Positions 35,653 through 46,125 of a DNA stretch of 64,000 bases are shown piece by piece. Source of the stretch: Nostoc sp. CENA543 (lineage in GTDB: Bacteria; Cyanobacteriota; Cyanobacteriia; Cyanobacteriales; Nostocaceae); NCBI RefSeq assembly GCF_002896875.1, contig NZ_CP023278.1, positions 4,968,501-5,032,500 of the forward strand, read 5' to 3'. How positions within the stretch are numbered: the stretch's first letter is position 1; each line of letters opens with the position of its first letter. Below the pieces are notes generated by a model, which did no database searches, was not told the DNA's origin, and worked only from the letters and a program-made list of their open reading frames with translations. The translations under genes and the position numbers were made by a program.

Positions 35653-36210
35653 TTATTCCCTCGTTTCTAAACTTTCTTCGTCCTGACTTTCATCAGAAAG
35701 TTGCAAAGTCGGCGTTTGAATGACAAATGGCAATTCTGCACCTATTAGACCCCTTTGAATACGTTCTGAAGTCTCATTAAACAGAATAAATAAAGGATAT
35801 ATACTATTAGCCCCCTCACTGAAAATATGGCTGTGACGATAGGGCATTAACCACTCATAATCTTGATCTAAAAACACCTGAGTTTGCCGCCAACGTCCTA
35901 ATAAATCTGAAAAATCTTCATCGGGACGATGAATAAACAGTAAAATTTCTGCTCCAGTTTTCACCTTCCACTCAGGATCACACATTAAAATTGCCACATC
36001 ACAGGGGAGATGAATAGCCTGTGTAGTTGCAGACATAGTGTTGCGTAAACGCACAATTGGCAGAGGAATAGAGATTAAGCTTTCATGTGGACGGCGCAGA
36101 CTAGGGAGCATTTCCAAGTAGGGACGGTATTGCTTGAGTAATGCGATCGCTGCTAAATGATTGCTATACTCTGCTAAACTCGCTTCATAATAAGATTTCT
36201 GCACAGGCAT
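35653..36210 (-). CDS. Conserved hypothetical protein downstream of pilC
   Basis: A protein of about 185 residues without signal peptide or membrane segment. The middle contains LPCDVAILMCDPEWKVKTGAEILLFIHRPDEDFSDLLGRW, and the C-terminus is very acidic (SDESQDEESLETRE). I do not recognise a family. The ATG at 36210 is preferred over the in-frame TTG six bases upstream. It follows pilC by 38 bases on the same strand, so it may belong to the pil transcript, but no pilus function is shown. Confidence 0.75.
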   Translation of the reverse strand: MPVQKSYYEASLAEYSNHLAAIALLKQYRPYLEMLPSLRRPHESLISIPLPIVRLRNTMSATTQAIHLPCDVAILMCDPEWKVKTGAEILLFIHRPDEDFSDLLGRWRQTQVFLDQDYEWLMPYRHSHIFSEGANSIYPLFILFNETSERIQRGLIGAELPFVIQTPTLQLSDESQDEESLETRE

Positions 36211-36248
36211 AATCAATTCAAAATTTATAATTCATGATTCATTTTTGA

Positions 36249-37463
36249 CTATCCCAATTTTTCAAATACCTTAAATAAGGGTAGATACATAGCTAACAAG
36301 ATTGTCCCCACCATACCCCCTAAAACCAAAATCATAATTGGTTCTAAAACACTAGTTAATGCTTTTACTGCTTGCTCAACTTCATCCTCATAGAAGTCAG
36401 CAATTTTCATTAACATCCCATCTAGTTCCCCAGTTTCTTCGCCAATGCTAATCATTTGAATCGCCATTGCTGGAAAAACATTTGCTTTCTGTAGAGCCAA
36501 ACTAATCATACCCCCTTGTTGAATTTCTGCTCTAGCTCCATCAATAGCATTAGCAACTACCTGATTACCTGATGTATCCCGTACAATTTCTAATGATGTC
36601 AAAATCGGTACACCAGAACGAGTCAAGGAACCAAATGTACGGCTAAAACGAGCCACCGAAGACTTTTGAATTAAATCACCAAACAAAGGCATCTTTAAAG
36701 AAAGACGGTCAATAGTTTCCTTACCAACACGGGTTTTATAGTATTGTACGAAAGCAAATCTTACACCTACAAGTGACGCAATAATTACTAACGACCAAAG
36801 ACTTCTTAAAATTTGACTACAAGTCATCAGAAATGCTGTCAGTGCTGGTAGTTCTGTTCCTAATTCTTGGAAGATTTTCGCAAAAATGGGAATCAAAAAT
36901 ACAGTCATCCCCACGAAAATAGCAGTTGCCAAGAAACCAACCACCATAGGATAAGCCAGAGCCGACTTAATTTGGTTCTGTAACCTAGCCATATCTTCTA
37001 ATAATTTGGCGAGTCGGTTGAGAACTTCATCGAGAACACCACCAACCTCTCCAGCTTGGATCATACTGACATATAATCCATCAAAACAATCAGGATGCTT
37101 ACGCATAGCATCTGAAAGATTCACGCCACTTTGAACATCATTACTAATATCAATGAGAGCCTGCTTCATTTTAGGATTATCGCACTGATCACCTAGTACG
37201 CCCAAACCTCTAACAATAGCTACACCGGCATTTACTAAGGTAGCTAATTGCCGAGAAAAAACCGCCTTTTCTTTAACAGTGACTTTCGCAAAAGAATTCT
37301 GGAATTTTTGGAGGTCAAAACCACCACCTGACTGTTTTAGGTCTTGAACTACAAAACCTTTATCTCTCAAATTAGTACGAGCGTCTGCCAAAGATTCGGC
37401 AACAACTTTTTCGCTTCTAGTTTTTCCTTGTGAATCCCGAACACGGGCAACAAATGTTGGCAT
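36249..37463 (-). CDS. pilC: Type IV pilus inner-membrane platform protein PilC
   Basis: A 404-residue GspF/PilC protein. It begins MPTFVARVRDSQGKTRSEKVVAESLADAR, then has two related cytoplasmic four-helix domains (AVFSRQLATLVNAGVAIVRGLGVL; ARFSRTFGSLTRSGVPILTSLEIV) separated by membrane segments at about 170-195 and 215-235, with a last helix at about 375-395. It couples the PilB and PilT motor ATPases to pilus assembly. It is the third gene of pilB-pilT-pilC, the usual cyanobacterial order. The 135-base gap to pilT is filled with repeats. Confidence 0.96.
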   Translation of the reverse strand: MPTFVARVRDSQGKTRSEKVVAESLADARTNLRDKGFVVQDLKQSGGGFDLQKFQNSFAKVTVKEKAVFSRQLATLVNAGVAIVRGLGVLGDQCDNPKMKQALIDISNDVQSGVNLSDAMRKHPDCFDGLYVSMIQAGEVGGVLDEVLNRLAKLLEDMARLQNQIKSALAYPMVVGFLATAIFVGMTVFLIPIFAKIFQELGTELPALTAFLMTCSQILRSLWSLVIIASLVGVRFAFVQYYKTRVGKETIDRLSLKMPLFGDLIQKSSVARFSRTFGSLTRSGVPILTSLEIVRDTSGNQVVANAIDGARAEIQQGGMISLALQKANVFPAMAIQMISIGEETGELDGMLMKIADFYEDEVEQAVKALTSVLEPIMILVLGGMVGTILLAMYLPLFKVFEKLG

Positions 37464-37474
37464 AATAATTCAAA

Positions 37475-37598
37475 ATTCAAAATACTTTACAATAAGGCTT
37501 GCGCCTACAAAATTAAGATTTTAGTCAATAGTCAATCATCTATAGTTAAAAAATTTACTAATGACTAATGACTAATGACTAATGACTAATAACTAAGA
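37475..37598. repeat. Spacer repeats between pilT and pilC
   Basis: 'aattcaaaattcaaaatac', then 'aataaggcttgcgcctaca' (copy of the 4080-4136 repeat), then TAATGAC heptamers (37558-37597). The array sits within a probable operon. Confidence 0.75.
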
Positions 37599-38723
37599 TT
37601 AATGTGCTTTGACAGCACCGGGTTTTGCACCTGCTGCGGCTTGTGGGGGAGCAGTACCAATGAGGCGTTGAATTTCATCTGGTTTAGAAGTTTTAGACAT
37701 TGCAGCTTCAAAAGAAATTGTGCCTGCTTTGTAGTAATCTGCTAAAACTTTTTCTAAAGTTTGCATTCCCAATTTACCACCTGTTTGAATTGCAGAGTAA
37801 ATCTGTGATGTTTTCCCTTCACGAATTAAGTTAGAAATAGCGGGAGTAACAATCATGATTTCCTGCGCCATTACCCGTCCATATTCACCCGGTTTAGGAT
37901 TTTTCTTCGGTACTAAGGTTTGACTAAATACTGCTACTAAAGAGTTCGATAATTGCACCCGTACTTGGGTTTGTTTTTCGTGGGGAAAAACGTCAATAAT
38001 CCGGTCAACAGTTTGAGCGGCGGAACTGGTGTGTAATGTACCAAATACTAAGTGTCCTGTTTCTGCGGCAGAAATTGCCAAAGAAATTGTTTCTAAATCC
38101 CGCATTTCCCCCACCAGAATGATATCTGGATCTTCCCGAAGGGCAGCTTTCAAGGCATTAGCAAAACTCTTAGTATCTTCACCCAATTGCCGTTGGTGGA
38201 CTAAACTTTTAATTGGTTCGTAGACAAATTCAATGGGGTCTTCTACTGTTAAGATATGTTCGGCTTTAGTGCGGTTAATTAAATCAATCATTGCCGCTAG
38301 AGTGGTTGTTTTACCAGAACCTGTAGGGCCTGTCACCAAAATTAACCCTCTGGGTTTATCAGACATTTCTCTGACTACATCTGGTAAACCTAATTTCTCA
38401 AAATTAGGGATTTTAGAACTCAGAGCGCGCAAACAAGCAGCATATGCACCACGCTCTTTATAAACGTTTACCCGAAAACGAGCTAAACCCTTGACACCAT
38501 AGGAACAGTCCAATTCCCAGGTTTGTTCTAGGGTTTTGCGCTGGGTATTATTGAGCATACTAAAAATTAGTCTTTGGCATTGCTCTGCGCTCAAGACATT
38601 ATCTCCAATGGGTGTGAGCTTACCACTGATCCGGAAATAGGGTGGTAAACCGGCAGATAAGTGCATATCCGAACCACCCATTTCAATCATTTGCTCCATC
38701 AAGTCTTCAATCATCATTTCCAT
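37599..38723 (-). CDS. pilT: Type IV pilus retraction ATPase PilT
   Basis: A retraction motor ATPase of about 374 residues. An N-terminal PAS-like domain (IEDLMEQMIEMGGSDMHLSAGLPPYFRI) precedes the RecA-like core with Walker A GPTGSGKTTT (about 131-140), the Asp box around LTVEDPIE, Walker B ALREDPDIILVGEMRD and the His box GHLVFGTLHT. I place the start at the ATG at 38723, with GGAG upstream; the frame extends to a TTG at 38753. The C-terminus is Ala/Pro-rich (TAPPQAAAGAKPGAVKAH). It drives twitching motility and DNA uptake; in this phylum it is linked to hormogonium motility. Confidence 0.96.
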   Translation of the reverse strand: MEMMIEDLMEQMIEMGGSDMHLSAGLPPYFRISGKLTPIGDNVLSAEQCQRLIFSMLNNTQRKTLEQTWELDCSYGVKGLARFRVNVYKERGAYAACLRALSSKIPNFEKLGLPDVVREMSDKPRGLILVTGPTGSGKTTTLAAMIDLINRTKAEHILTVEDPIEFVYEPIKSLVHQRQLGEDTKSFANALKAALREDPDIILVGEMRDLETISLAISAAETGHLVFGTLHTSSAAQTVDRIIDVFPHEKQTQVRVQLSNSLVAVFSQTLVPKKNPKPGEYGRVMAQEIMIVTPAISNLIREGKTSQIYSAIQTGGKLGMQTLEKVLADYYKAGTISFEAAMSKTSKPDEIQRLIGTAPPQAAAGAKPGAVKAH

Positions 38724-38825
38724 AGGTTCGCTGCACTCCAATTCAAAATGCAAAAAGGGTATAGGGGTATAAGGGTGTCAGGGTATAGGGGAAACATCTT
38801 TGGTGTGTTTCCTCTCCTTCTTTGA

Positions 38826-40838
38826 CTAGTCTTCAAACCGAGGTGTCATACAGTAGGGACAATCGAGCCATTCTGGTTGTAAAACGGCGTTACAACTGCG
38901 ACAGGTCAGTCCACTCTTGCGTTTAGCTTTTAATTCAGCTTCTAAACCTGTGTCTGTGAATGTCACCCGTTCTACTTCTTCTAAGGTGGTAGAACCTTGG
39001 CGTACTAGGTCTAAGCTGTAAGCCAGCAAGGTTTTCATACCTTCTTCCACAGCTACCTCTTTGATGCGTTCTGTGGGTGCTTCTTCGTTGATTAAAGTTT
39101 GTAGCTGTTCAGTCACCCGCATGACTTCATAAACACCACAACGGCCTTTGTAGCCGACACCGTTACAGCTGGGGCAAAGCTGATTTTTGTTTTTAGCTTC
39201 CGCGATCGCCTCTGATGGTACAGTATTAGCCTTATAGAAGGTGACGTTAACTTCTTGGGAAGCAGACATCCCATAACGGGCTAATTCTTCTGGTGTGGGA
39301 GTATAGGCAATCTTACAATCAGAACAAACACGCCGCACTAGACGTTGTGCTAATACCCCAATTAGAGAACTTGACACCATGAATGGTTCAATACCCATTT
39401 CTCCCAAACGAGCGATCGCGCCAGGAGCATCATTTGTGTGTAAAGTAGTTAATACTAAGTGACCAGTCAAAGCAGCTTCAATCGCTGTTTTGGCTGTTTC
39501 TTTATCTCTTGTTTCCCCCACCAGCAGCACATCGGGGTCTTGTCGCAAAAACGCCCGTAATGCAGTGGCGAAATCTAGTCCTTTCTCCCGAATTACCTGG
39601 ACTTGAGTAATCCCTGGCAAACTGTACTCAATCGGATCTTCTACCGTACTGATGTTAATACCAGGAGAGTTCTTTTCCGAAAGTGCAGAATACAGCGAAG
39701 TAGTTTTACCAGAACCAGTCGGCCCCGTTACCAAGATTAATCCGAAAGGCTTACTGACCATGTCTTTGACAATATTCAGAGTTTCTGGATCAGTAATTAA
39801 CTTATCCAATCCCAACTGGGTGGAAGAGTTATCCAAAATTCGCAGACACACCTTTTCCCCATAGCGACTGGGTAGGGTATTTACCCGAAAGTCTACCTTG
39901 CGTCCCTCAAACATCCGGCGAATCCGTCCATCTTGAGGTAAACGTCTTTCTGCAATATCTAAGTTGGAGATGATTTTAAAGCGGGCTGTGACTGCCGGAA
40001 TGATTTTCTTCGGTAGAGGATCAAAAGCCTCCCGCAACACCCCGTCCTTACGGAAACGAATCCGCAAATTCTCTTCTTGGGGTTCAATGTGGATATCAGA
40101 AACCTTCTCATGCAAAGCTTTCGCCAGAATGCGGTTCACCAGATTAATTACTGGCGCATCCTCTGCACCCTTCATCGCCGCCCCTAAATCCGCCTCCATT
40201 TCTTCTGGGGCATCTTCCAGGTTGAGATTGCTGAGGTTTTCTAAATCCTGATTAATATCTGTAAATTTTTCTTGTTCTATGTGTTTTTGTCGGACAGCCA
40301 AATCATCCAGATATTGATTGATCAGTTGCTGATAATCCTCCTGGGTGATTACCATGCGCTTTAGTGCTAAACCTTGGGGGCGCAAGATACGATTCAGGTC
40401 ATCAGACGCTTCTAAGTTATCTGGATCAACCATTGCCACCAGAATGTAAGGTGGATTTTGTTGATCATTTTTTGATAAGGGTACTAAACGATGACGACGG
40501 CAGATATCAACTGGAATCAGGGATTCTATCAGTTGACCCACCATTGTATCGCCGACATTGTTGGCTTCCGGATCAAGGAATTCAACACCGTATAGTATCT
40601 TCAGTTCAAATAATTGTTGTTTCTTGTATTGTCTAAGAAACTCAGGTGATAATTGTCGCCCGGTGATTGACTCTAGCACGTCTGTCAATGGTCTACCAGA
40701 CTTGCGACTTTCAATCAACGCTTGCCTCATCTGGTCAGTATTGACATAACCAGACTGTACTAATTTACTACCAAAAGGCGAAAACTCCGTTCTTGTCGTG
40801 AGAGCGGTACTGCGCCGTTGCGGAGAGGATTGAGTCAT
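38826..40838 (-). CDS. pilB: Type IV pilus extension ATPase PilB
   Basis: A 670-residue GspE/PilB assembly ATPase. The GspE-N domain (about 20-180) is followed by the ATPase core: Walker A GPTGSGKTTS (about 385-394), TVEDPIEY, Walker B LRQDPDVLLVGETRD and GHLVLTTLHTNDA. A zinc-binding Cys tetrad is present (CSDC, then CPSCNGVGYKGRCGVYEVM). An unusual second CxxC pair lies at the extreme C-terminus (CRSC and CPYC, about 647-663), which looks like an added zinc ribbon. It heads the pilB-pilT-pilC run. Confidence 0.96.
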   Translation of the reverse strand: MTQSSPQRRSTALTTRTEFSPFGSKLVQSGYVNTDQMRQALIESRKSGRPLTDVLESITGRQLSPEFLRQYKKQQLFELKILYGVEFLDPEANNVGDTMVGQLIESLIPVDICRRHRLVPLSKNDQQNPPYILVAMVDPDNLEASDDLNRILRPQGLALKRMVITQEDYQQLINQYLDDLAVRQKHIEQEKFTDINQDLENLSNLNLEDAPEEMEADLGAAMKGAEDAPVINLVNRILAKALHEKVSDIHIEPQEENLRIRFRKDGVLREAFDPLPKKIIPAVTARFKIISNLDIAERRLPQDGRIRRMFEGRKVDFRVNTLPSRYGEKVCLRILDNSSTQLGLDKLITDPETLNIVKDMVSKPFGLILVTGPTGSGKTTSLYSALSEKNSPGINISTVEDPIEYSLPGITQVQVIREKGLDFATALRAFLRQDPDVLLVGETRDKETAKTAIEAALTGHLVLTTLHTNDAPGAIARLGEMGIEPFMVSSSLIGVLAQRLVRRVCSDCKIAYTPTPEELARYGMSASQEVNVTFYKANTVPSEAIAEAKNKNQLCPSCNGVGYKGRCGVYEVMRVTEQLQTLINEEAPTERIKEVAVEEGMKTLLAYSLDLVRQGSTTLEEVERVTFTDTGLEAELKAKRKSGLTCRSCNAVLQPEWLDCPYCMTPRFED

Positions 40839-41285
40839 AGATGAGCAATGAGTAGGGAAAACCTCTGCTTAGAGTATTCCCAACCTGAGCTAAATAATTT
40901 TCATTAAGACTAAGTAAATTCAGGTGAAAACTTTAAAATGTCTGGATTGGGGATTGGGGACTAACTAAATTCAAAATTCAAAATTCAAAATTCAAAATTG
41001 AAGAATGACTGGGGAATGGGGACTGGGGACTGGGGAGACAAGGGAAGAGAAACTAATGACTGTTGACTAATGACTAATGACTATTGACTATTGACTATTG
41101 ACTAATTTCGGTTTCTCACACCTAGAAGGTCTGTTCACCATTTGTCAAAATAAGATGACTGTAAAAGCATTTCTGGCGAAATTGCGGTCAAACATCAGCC
41201 AGAGTGTACAGCCATTGATCAAAATGGTTGGTACTTGTGGCGAAATTCTACCGTAAACCACACCAGGGATGAGTAGACTTAGATA
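40839..41285. repeat. Repeat-filled spacer between divergent pilB and grpE
   Basis: Contains 'ggattggggattggggact' (40948-40965), four tandem AAAATTC units (40970-41000), 'actggggaatggggactgg' units (41008-41036) and STRR heptamers (41054-41106). The last 170 bases are unique and should hold the grpE promoter. I looked for a CIRCE element (TTAGCACTC-N9-GAGTGCTAA) and did not find one. Confidence 0.7.
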
Positions 41286-42032
41286 ATGATGGACGAAAAT
41301 AAACAGGTCAACAATACAAGCCAGCCGTTGGGTGAATCAACAGAGGTAAATCAAGCAATGATGAGCGACTCCCAAGCCCCAATCAATTCTCACGAATCTG
41401 GCAGCGAGGTTACTGAGCAAGTGGCAGCCCCCAATAATGTATCGGGAGACACTGTACTCACAGAAGAAAATAACTTCGCTGCACCAGAAACAATTCAGGT
41501 CGAAACAGCCGCCTTGGCAGAATTAAATCAGCAAATTGATTTACTCAAAGCGCAACTGGAAGAACGTAGTACGCAATACATGAGAATTGCGGCTGATTTT
41601 GAAAATTACCGTAAACGTACACAAAAAGAAAAAGAAGAGTTAGATTTGCAGGTAAAGCGCAACACAATTATGGAGTTACTGCCCGTAGTTGATAATTTTG
41701 AACGGGCAAGAGCGCACCTGAAACCGCAAACTGAAGGTGAGATGACGATTCATAAAAGTTATCAAGGTGTCTATAAACAACTGGTAGATTCCCTGAAGCG
41801 ACTGGGTGTATCACCAATGCGTCCCGAAGGTCAAGAATTTGATCCCAACCTTCATGAAGCAGTAATGCGCGAACCTACGGATGAACATCCTGAAGGAACA
41901 GTGTTAGAAGAGTTAGTGCGCGGATATTACTTGGGCGATCGCGTTTTGCGCCATTCGATGGTGAAAGTGGCTGCTCCCAAGGAAGATGCACCACCTGCAC
42001 CAGAAAGTCAGTCGAGTCCAGCCGACAGTTAA
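41286..42032 (+). CDS. grpE: Nucleotide exchange factor GrpE
   Basis: A 248-residue GrpE. An acidic, disordered N-terminus of about 75 residues precedes the long helix ([40 protein letters not shown], about 80-120). The four-helix and beta-wing domain follows, with the signature [49 protein letters not shown]. GrpE releases ADP from DnaK. It lies upstream of dnaK and dnaJ, giving the complete chaperone set. A stable hairpin separates it from dnaK. Confidence 0.97.
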   Translation: MMDENKQVNNTSQPLGESTEVNQAMMSDSQAPINSHESGSEVTEQVAAPNNVSGDTVLTEENNFAAPETIQVETAALAELNQQIDLLKAQLEERSTQYMRIAADFENYRKRTQKEKEELDLQVKRNTIMELLPVVDNFERARAHLKPQTEGEMTIHKSYQGVYKQLVDSLKRLGVSPMRPEGQEFDPNLHEAVMREPTDEHPEGTVLEELVRGYYLGDRVLRHSMVKVAAPKEDAPPAPESQSSPADS

Positions 42033-42042
42033 TTGCTGTATT

Positions 42043-42090
42043 TGCTCGCCTCACTGACCAATAGTGCCTGGATTATAGTGGAGGCGAGCA
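42043..42090 (+). other. Stable intercistronic hairpin between grpE and dnaK
   Basis: TGCTCGCCTC (42043-42052) pairs perfectly with GAGGCGAGCA (42081-42090), extended by ACT/AGT with one bulge. No T-run follows, so it is more likely a processing or attenuation hairpin than a full terminator. Confidence 0.55.
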
Positions 42091-42283
42091 TTGCTCAGTG
42101 TTGGGTATTGGGAACTGGCAACTAACTGGCGATTGAAGATTGGTAAAACCTGGTATTAGGCATAATCGGAAATTTCCTTTCCTAAATTCCTCCAGCGTTG
42201 CACCCCTAAATCTCCGTCTTTTGCCTCAAGGTTGTCCGCGCATGTAGCATTACGGCAACAGCAGTCAGTAAAAATACCTTAAT

Positions 42284-44245
42284 ATGGGAAAAGTTATTGG
42301 AATCGACTTAGGCACTACAAATAGTTGTGTTGCGGTTTTAGAAGGTGGACAGCCAATTGTCATCGCCAATTCCGAAGGCGGAAGAACTACTCCAAGTATT
42401 GTGGGATTTGGTAAAAGTGGCGATCGCTTGGTCGGTCAATTAGCCAAACGCCAAGCTGTCACTAACGCAGAAAACACAGTTTTTAGTATTAAAAGATTTA
42501 TCGGTCGTCGTTGGGATGACACGGAATCAGAGCGCGATCGCGTCCCTTATAACTGTGTCAAAGGTCGAGACGAAACTGTTGATGTGCAGATTCGCAATAA
42601 AAATTTCACGCCCCAAGAAATATCTGCCATGATTTTGCAAAAACTCAAGCAAGATGCAGAAAATTTCTTGGGCGAAACTGTCACGCAAGCCGTAATTACC
42701 GTACCAGCATATTTCACCGATGCTCAACGACAAGCCACTAAAGATGCTGGAACTATTGCTGGTTTAGAAGTATTAAGAATTATCAATGAACCGACAGCTG
42801 CGGCTTTAGCGTTTGGCTTAGATAAGCAAGACCAAGAGCAGCTGATTTTAGTTTTTGACTTAGGTGGCGGAACGTTCGATGTCTCTATCCTGCAACTAGG
42901 GGATGGGGTGTTTGAAGTCAAAGCTACCAGTGGCAATAATCAATTAGGTGGTGATGACTTTGATAGTTGTATTGTCAATTGGATGATTGAACGCTTCCAA
43001 CAACAAGACAACATCGATCTAGCTCAAGATAAAATGGCACTGCAACGACTCCGAGAAGCCGCAGAAAAAGCCAAAATAGAACTCTCTAGTATGGTCAGTA
43101 CCTCCATTAACTTGCCTTTTATTACGGCTGATGCAAGTGGGCCAAAGCATCTAGAAATGGAACTGAGCCGCTCTAAATTTGAAGAATTGGTGGGATCTTT
43201 AATTGAAGCTACCATCCAACCAATGATTCAAGCCCTCAAAGATGCTGACCTCAAAGCCCAAGATATCAACAAAATTATTCTAGTAGGCGGTTCTACTCGC
43301 ATTCCGGCTGTCCAAAACGCCCTGATTAAATTTTTTAACGGCAAAACTCCAGATCGTTCCGTGAACCCCGATGAAGCTGTAGCTTTGGGTGCAGCTATTC
43401 AAGCAGGTGTTTTGGGTGGCGAGGTTGATAATCTTTTGCTGTTGGATGTCACACCTCTATCTTTGGGAATTGAAACTTTGGGCGAAGTCTTCACCAAAAT
43501 CATCGAACGTAACACCACAATTCCCACCAGCAAATCGCAAGTCTTTTCTACCGCCGTGGATGGTCAAACTTCTGTAGAAATTCATGTCCTCCAAGGTGAA
43601 CGGGCAATGGCAAGAGATAATAAAAGTCTCGGCAAATTCCTCTTAGCCGGAATTCCGCCAGCCCCCCGTGGTGTACCGCAAATTGAGGTATCCTTTGAAA
43701 TCGATGTTAACGGTATCCTCAAGGTTGCAGCCCAAGATAAAGGCACAGGTAGAGAACAGAGCATTCGTATTACCAATACAGGTGGATTGAGTAACACCGA
43801 AATAGAACGGATGCGTCAAGAAGCCGAAGTTTTTGCCGAAGAAGATAAAAGACGCAAAGAACTGGTGGAACTCAAAAACCAAGCCGACAATCTGTTGTCT
43901 AGTTATGAAGCGACTATCAAAGATAACGGACAACTGATTGGGGAGCAGATGAAAGTTCTCGCCAACGAAAAAGTCGCTCTACTTCAGAGTGTGATGACAA
44001 ATCCTGCGATCTCCCTCAAAGAGTTTCAACAGTGTCTAGAAGACTTCCAACAAACTCTGTTTGCAATTGGCGCGGATGTCTACCAACGCGCAGGCGGTCA
44101 AGGCGATGAGACAATAGATGCGATCGCCGGGGATGCGTTACCTCCCGAAATGGAACATCCGATGAATGGGACTCTGATCCCGCAATTTAATTTTGATTTT
44201 GATGAGGAAAGCACAGCACAAGCTGATTATGAAGCGATAGATTAG
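42284..44245 (+). CDS. dnaK: Chaperone DnaK (Hsp70)
   Basis: A 653-residue Hsp70. The ATPase domain shows [52 protein letters not shown] and [14 protein letters not shown]. The substrate domain has [17 protein letters not shown]. The C-terminal tail is [32 protein letters not shown]: acidic, without the G/P-rich linker and terminal EEVD/DVD-like motif usual in DnaK2. It folds and protects proteins with GrpE and DnaJ encoded next to it. The linkage grpE-dnaK-dnaJ is the common cyanobacterial arrangement. Confidence 0.97.
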   Translation: MGKVIGIDLGTTNSCVAVLEGGQPIVIANSEGGRTTPSIVGFGKSGDRLVGQLAKRQAVTNAENTVFSIKRFIGRRWDDTESERDRVPYNCVKGRDETVDVQIRNKNFTPQEISAMILQKLKQDAENFLGETVTQAVITVPAYFTDAQRQATKDAGTIAGLEVLRIINEPTAAALAFGLDKQDQEQLILVFDLGGGTFDVSILQLGDGVFEVKATSGNNQLGGDDFDSCIVNWMIERFQQQDNIDLAQDKMALQRLREAAEKAKIELSSMVSTSINLPFITADASGPKHLEMELSRSKFEELVGSLIEATIQPMIQALKDADLKAQDINKIILVGGSTRIPAVQNALIKFFNGKTPDRSVNPDEAVALGAAIQAGVLGGEVDNLLLLDVTPLSLGIETLGEVFTKIIERNTTIPTSKSQVFSTAVDGQTSVEIHVLQGERAMARDNKSLGKFLLAGIPPAPRGVPQIEVSFEIDVNGILKVAAQDKGTGREQSIRITNTGGLSNTEIERMRQEAEVFAEEDKRRKELVELKNQADNLLSSYEATIKDNGQLIGEQMKVLANEKVALLQSVMTNPAISLKEFQQCLEDFQQTLFAIGADVYQRAGGQGDETIDAIAGDALPPEMEHPMNGTLIPQFNFDFDEESTAQADYEAID

Positions 44246-44746
44246 GGATAGGGGAATGGGGACTGGGTAATAAACCTTTTATATAGATCCTCCTCGTTCT
44301 CTAAATTTGAGATTGACGGAGATTAACGGAACATATTCGGATTGAATACAATCCCTAATTCCCAATCCCCCAATCCCTAATCACTAATCCCCAATAGCCA
44401 ATACCTCGCAAGGGGGGTTTTCCACACCTGATGGTGCGGCTAGCCCCTCTAGTTTATGGGCAGGCTTTTTTCATGGTACGTAGCACAATTGTAAAAGAGA
44501 CAGCCAAGTTTGTGAGTCACAAATCTCAGCTGTTGTTCTCTGACTCTCAGATTCAGTAGCTTTCTTTTGTTGAATCAAGAAAAGCTCTCTTAACTTGCTA
44601 TTTGCTGGTGATTTTTGTAAAAGGTAAAAGGTAAAATCAATTATTAAAATAAGTTAACGTCTACCTTCTGCCTAGCTGATAGCCAGCCGCCCTATTGGTG
44701 TCTGCTGCTTTAATTATCTATCCGTCCTCACTTTTACCTTTGCTAT
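44246..44746. other. Spacer between dnaK and dnaJ
   Basis: 'aatcccccaatccctaatcac' spacer repeats (44345-44400) are followed by a compact structured block at 44410-44471: CACC-TGAT-GGTG, then GCCC...GGGC, with a T6 run at 44466-44471. This could be a weak terminator. The final 200 bases likely contain a separate dnaJ promoter. Confidence 0.4.
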
Positions 44747-45871
44747 ATGGCCCGCGACTACTATGAAGTTCTTGGCGTTTCTCGTGACGCTGACAAGGAA
44801 GAAATCAAACAGGCTTATCGTCGTCTCGCCCGGAAGTATCACCCAGACGTGAACAAAGAATCTGGTGCGGAGGAACGATTTAAAGAAATTAACCGTGCTT
44901 ACGAAGTCCTATCCGAGCCAGAAACCCGCGCGCGTTACGATCGCTTTGGGCCTGAAGGAGTTTCTGGTGCTGGTGTAGGTTTCCAAGATATGGGAGATAT
45001 GGGCGGTTTTGCCGATATCTTTGAAAGTATTTTTAGTGGTTTTGCTGGTGGTATGGGTGGCCCCACGCAAAGACGGCGTAGCGGGCCAGCGCGAGGCGAT
45101 GATTTACGGCTAGACTTAAAGTTAGATTTTCGGGAAGCAGTTTTTGGCGGCGAAAAGGAAATTCGCATTTCCCATTTAGAAACCTGTGAAACCTGTGCTG
45201 GTTCTGGTGCAAAACCTGGAACTCGCCCCCGCACTTGTTCCACTTGTAGCGGTTCTGGTCAGGTGCGGCGTGTGACGAGAACCCCCTTCGGTAGTTTTAC
45301 TCAAGTATCCACTTGTCCCACCTGTAACGGTACAGGGATGGTCATTGAAGATAAGTGTGATACCTGTGATGGTAAAGGTACTAATCAAATTACCAAAAAA
45401 CTGAAAATCACCATTCCCGCAGGTGTTGATAACGGTACACGTTTACGCATATCCCAAGAAGGTGATGCCGGTCAACGCGGTGGCCCACCAGGGGATTTGT
45501 ACGTGTATTTGTTCGTCAATGAGGATGAGGAATTTCAGCGCGATGGCATTAACATCCTCTCAGAAATTAAGGTGAGCTATTTACAAGCGATTTTGGGCTG
45601 TCGTTTGGAAGTTAACACGGTAGATGGCCCAGTAGAGTTAATTATCCCGGCCGGGACTCAACCCAATACGGTGATGAAATTAGAAAATCGTGGTGTACCC
45701 CGCTTGGGTAATCCCGTGAGCCGTGGGGATCATCTGTTAACGGTGTTAATTGATATTCCTACCAAGGTGACACCAGAGGAGAGAGAATTGTTAGAGAAGC
45801 TGGCTAAAATTAAGGGAGACCGTACCGGTAAAGGCGGTTTAGAAGGTTTTTTGGGAAATCTGTTTAAGTAA
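44747..45871 (+). CDS. dnaJ: Chaperone DnaJ (Hsp40, type I)
   Basis: A 374-residue full-length DnaJ. It has a J domain with HPD ([10 protein letters not shown], about 30), a Gly/Phe-rich segment ([20 protein letters not shown]), the four CxxCxGxG zinc repeats ([42 protein letters not shown]) and the C-terminal substrate domain. It stimulates DnaK ATPase. Its stop codon TAA overlaps the ATG of the TusA-like gene by one base, which implies translational coupling. Confidence 0.97.
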   Translation: MARDYYEVLGVSRDADKEEIKQAYRRLARKYHPDVNKESGAEERFKEINRAYEVLSEPETRARYDRFGPEGVSGAGVGFQDMGDMGGFADIFESIFSGFAGGMGGPTQRRRSGPARGDDLRLDLKLDFREAVFGGEKEIRISHLETCETCAGSGAKPGTRPRTCSTCSGSGQVRRVTRTPFGSFTQVSTCPTCNGTGMVIEDKCDTCDGKGTNQITKKLKITIPAGVDNGTRLRISQEGDAGQRGGPPGDLYVYLFVNEDEEFQRDGINILSEIKVSYLQAILGCRLEVNTVDGPVELIIPAGTQPNTVMKLENRGVPRLGNPVSRGDHLLTVLIDIPTKVTPEERELLEKLAKIKGDRTGKGGLEGFLGNLFK

Positions 45872-46125
45872 TGAAGTTATCTTCTCTATCAACTCCTGAT
45901 GCTCAACTAGATTTGCGCGGCACTCCTTGCCCGATTAATTTTGTGCGGACTAAACTCCGTTTGGAGCAAATGTCCCCTGGTACTTTGCTGGAGGTATGGT
46001 TAGACCCTGGTGAGCCAATTGAGCAAGTCCCCGATAGTTTGACAATGGCCGGTTATCAAGTAGAAAAAATTACCGATTGTGCTGGCTATTTTTCTTTGTT
46101 AGTTCGCCGTCCTGTAAACGCCTAA
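45871..46125 (+). CDS. TusA/SirA-like sulfurtransferase family protein
   Basis: An 84-residue TusA-fold protein. The signature LDLRGTPCPINFVRTKLRLEQM carries the active-site Cys of the C-P-x-P-type motif (here CPIN). DPGEPIEQVPDSLTMAGYQVEKI forms the second half. TusA proteins relay sulfur for tRNA thiolation and cofactor synthesis; the substrate here is unknown. The start overlaps the dnaJ stop by one base and the stop overlaps the rsgA start by one base (TAATG at both), so the three genes are probably coupled. Confidence 0.92.
   Translation: MKLSSLSTPDAQLDLRGTPCPINFVRTKLRLEQMSPGTLLEVWLDPGEPIEQVPDSLTMAGYQVEKITDCAGYFSLLVRRPVNA

Noticed and set aside
40839-41285. CIRCE/HrcA operator before grpE
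   Set aside because: No TTAGCACTC-N9-GAGTGCTAA element is present.
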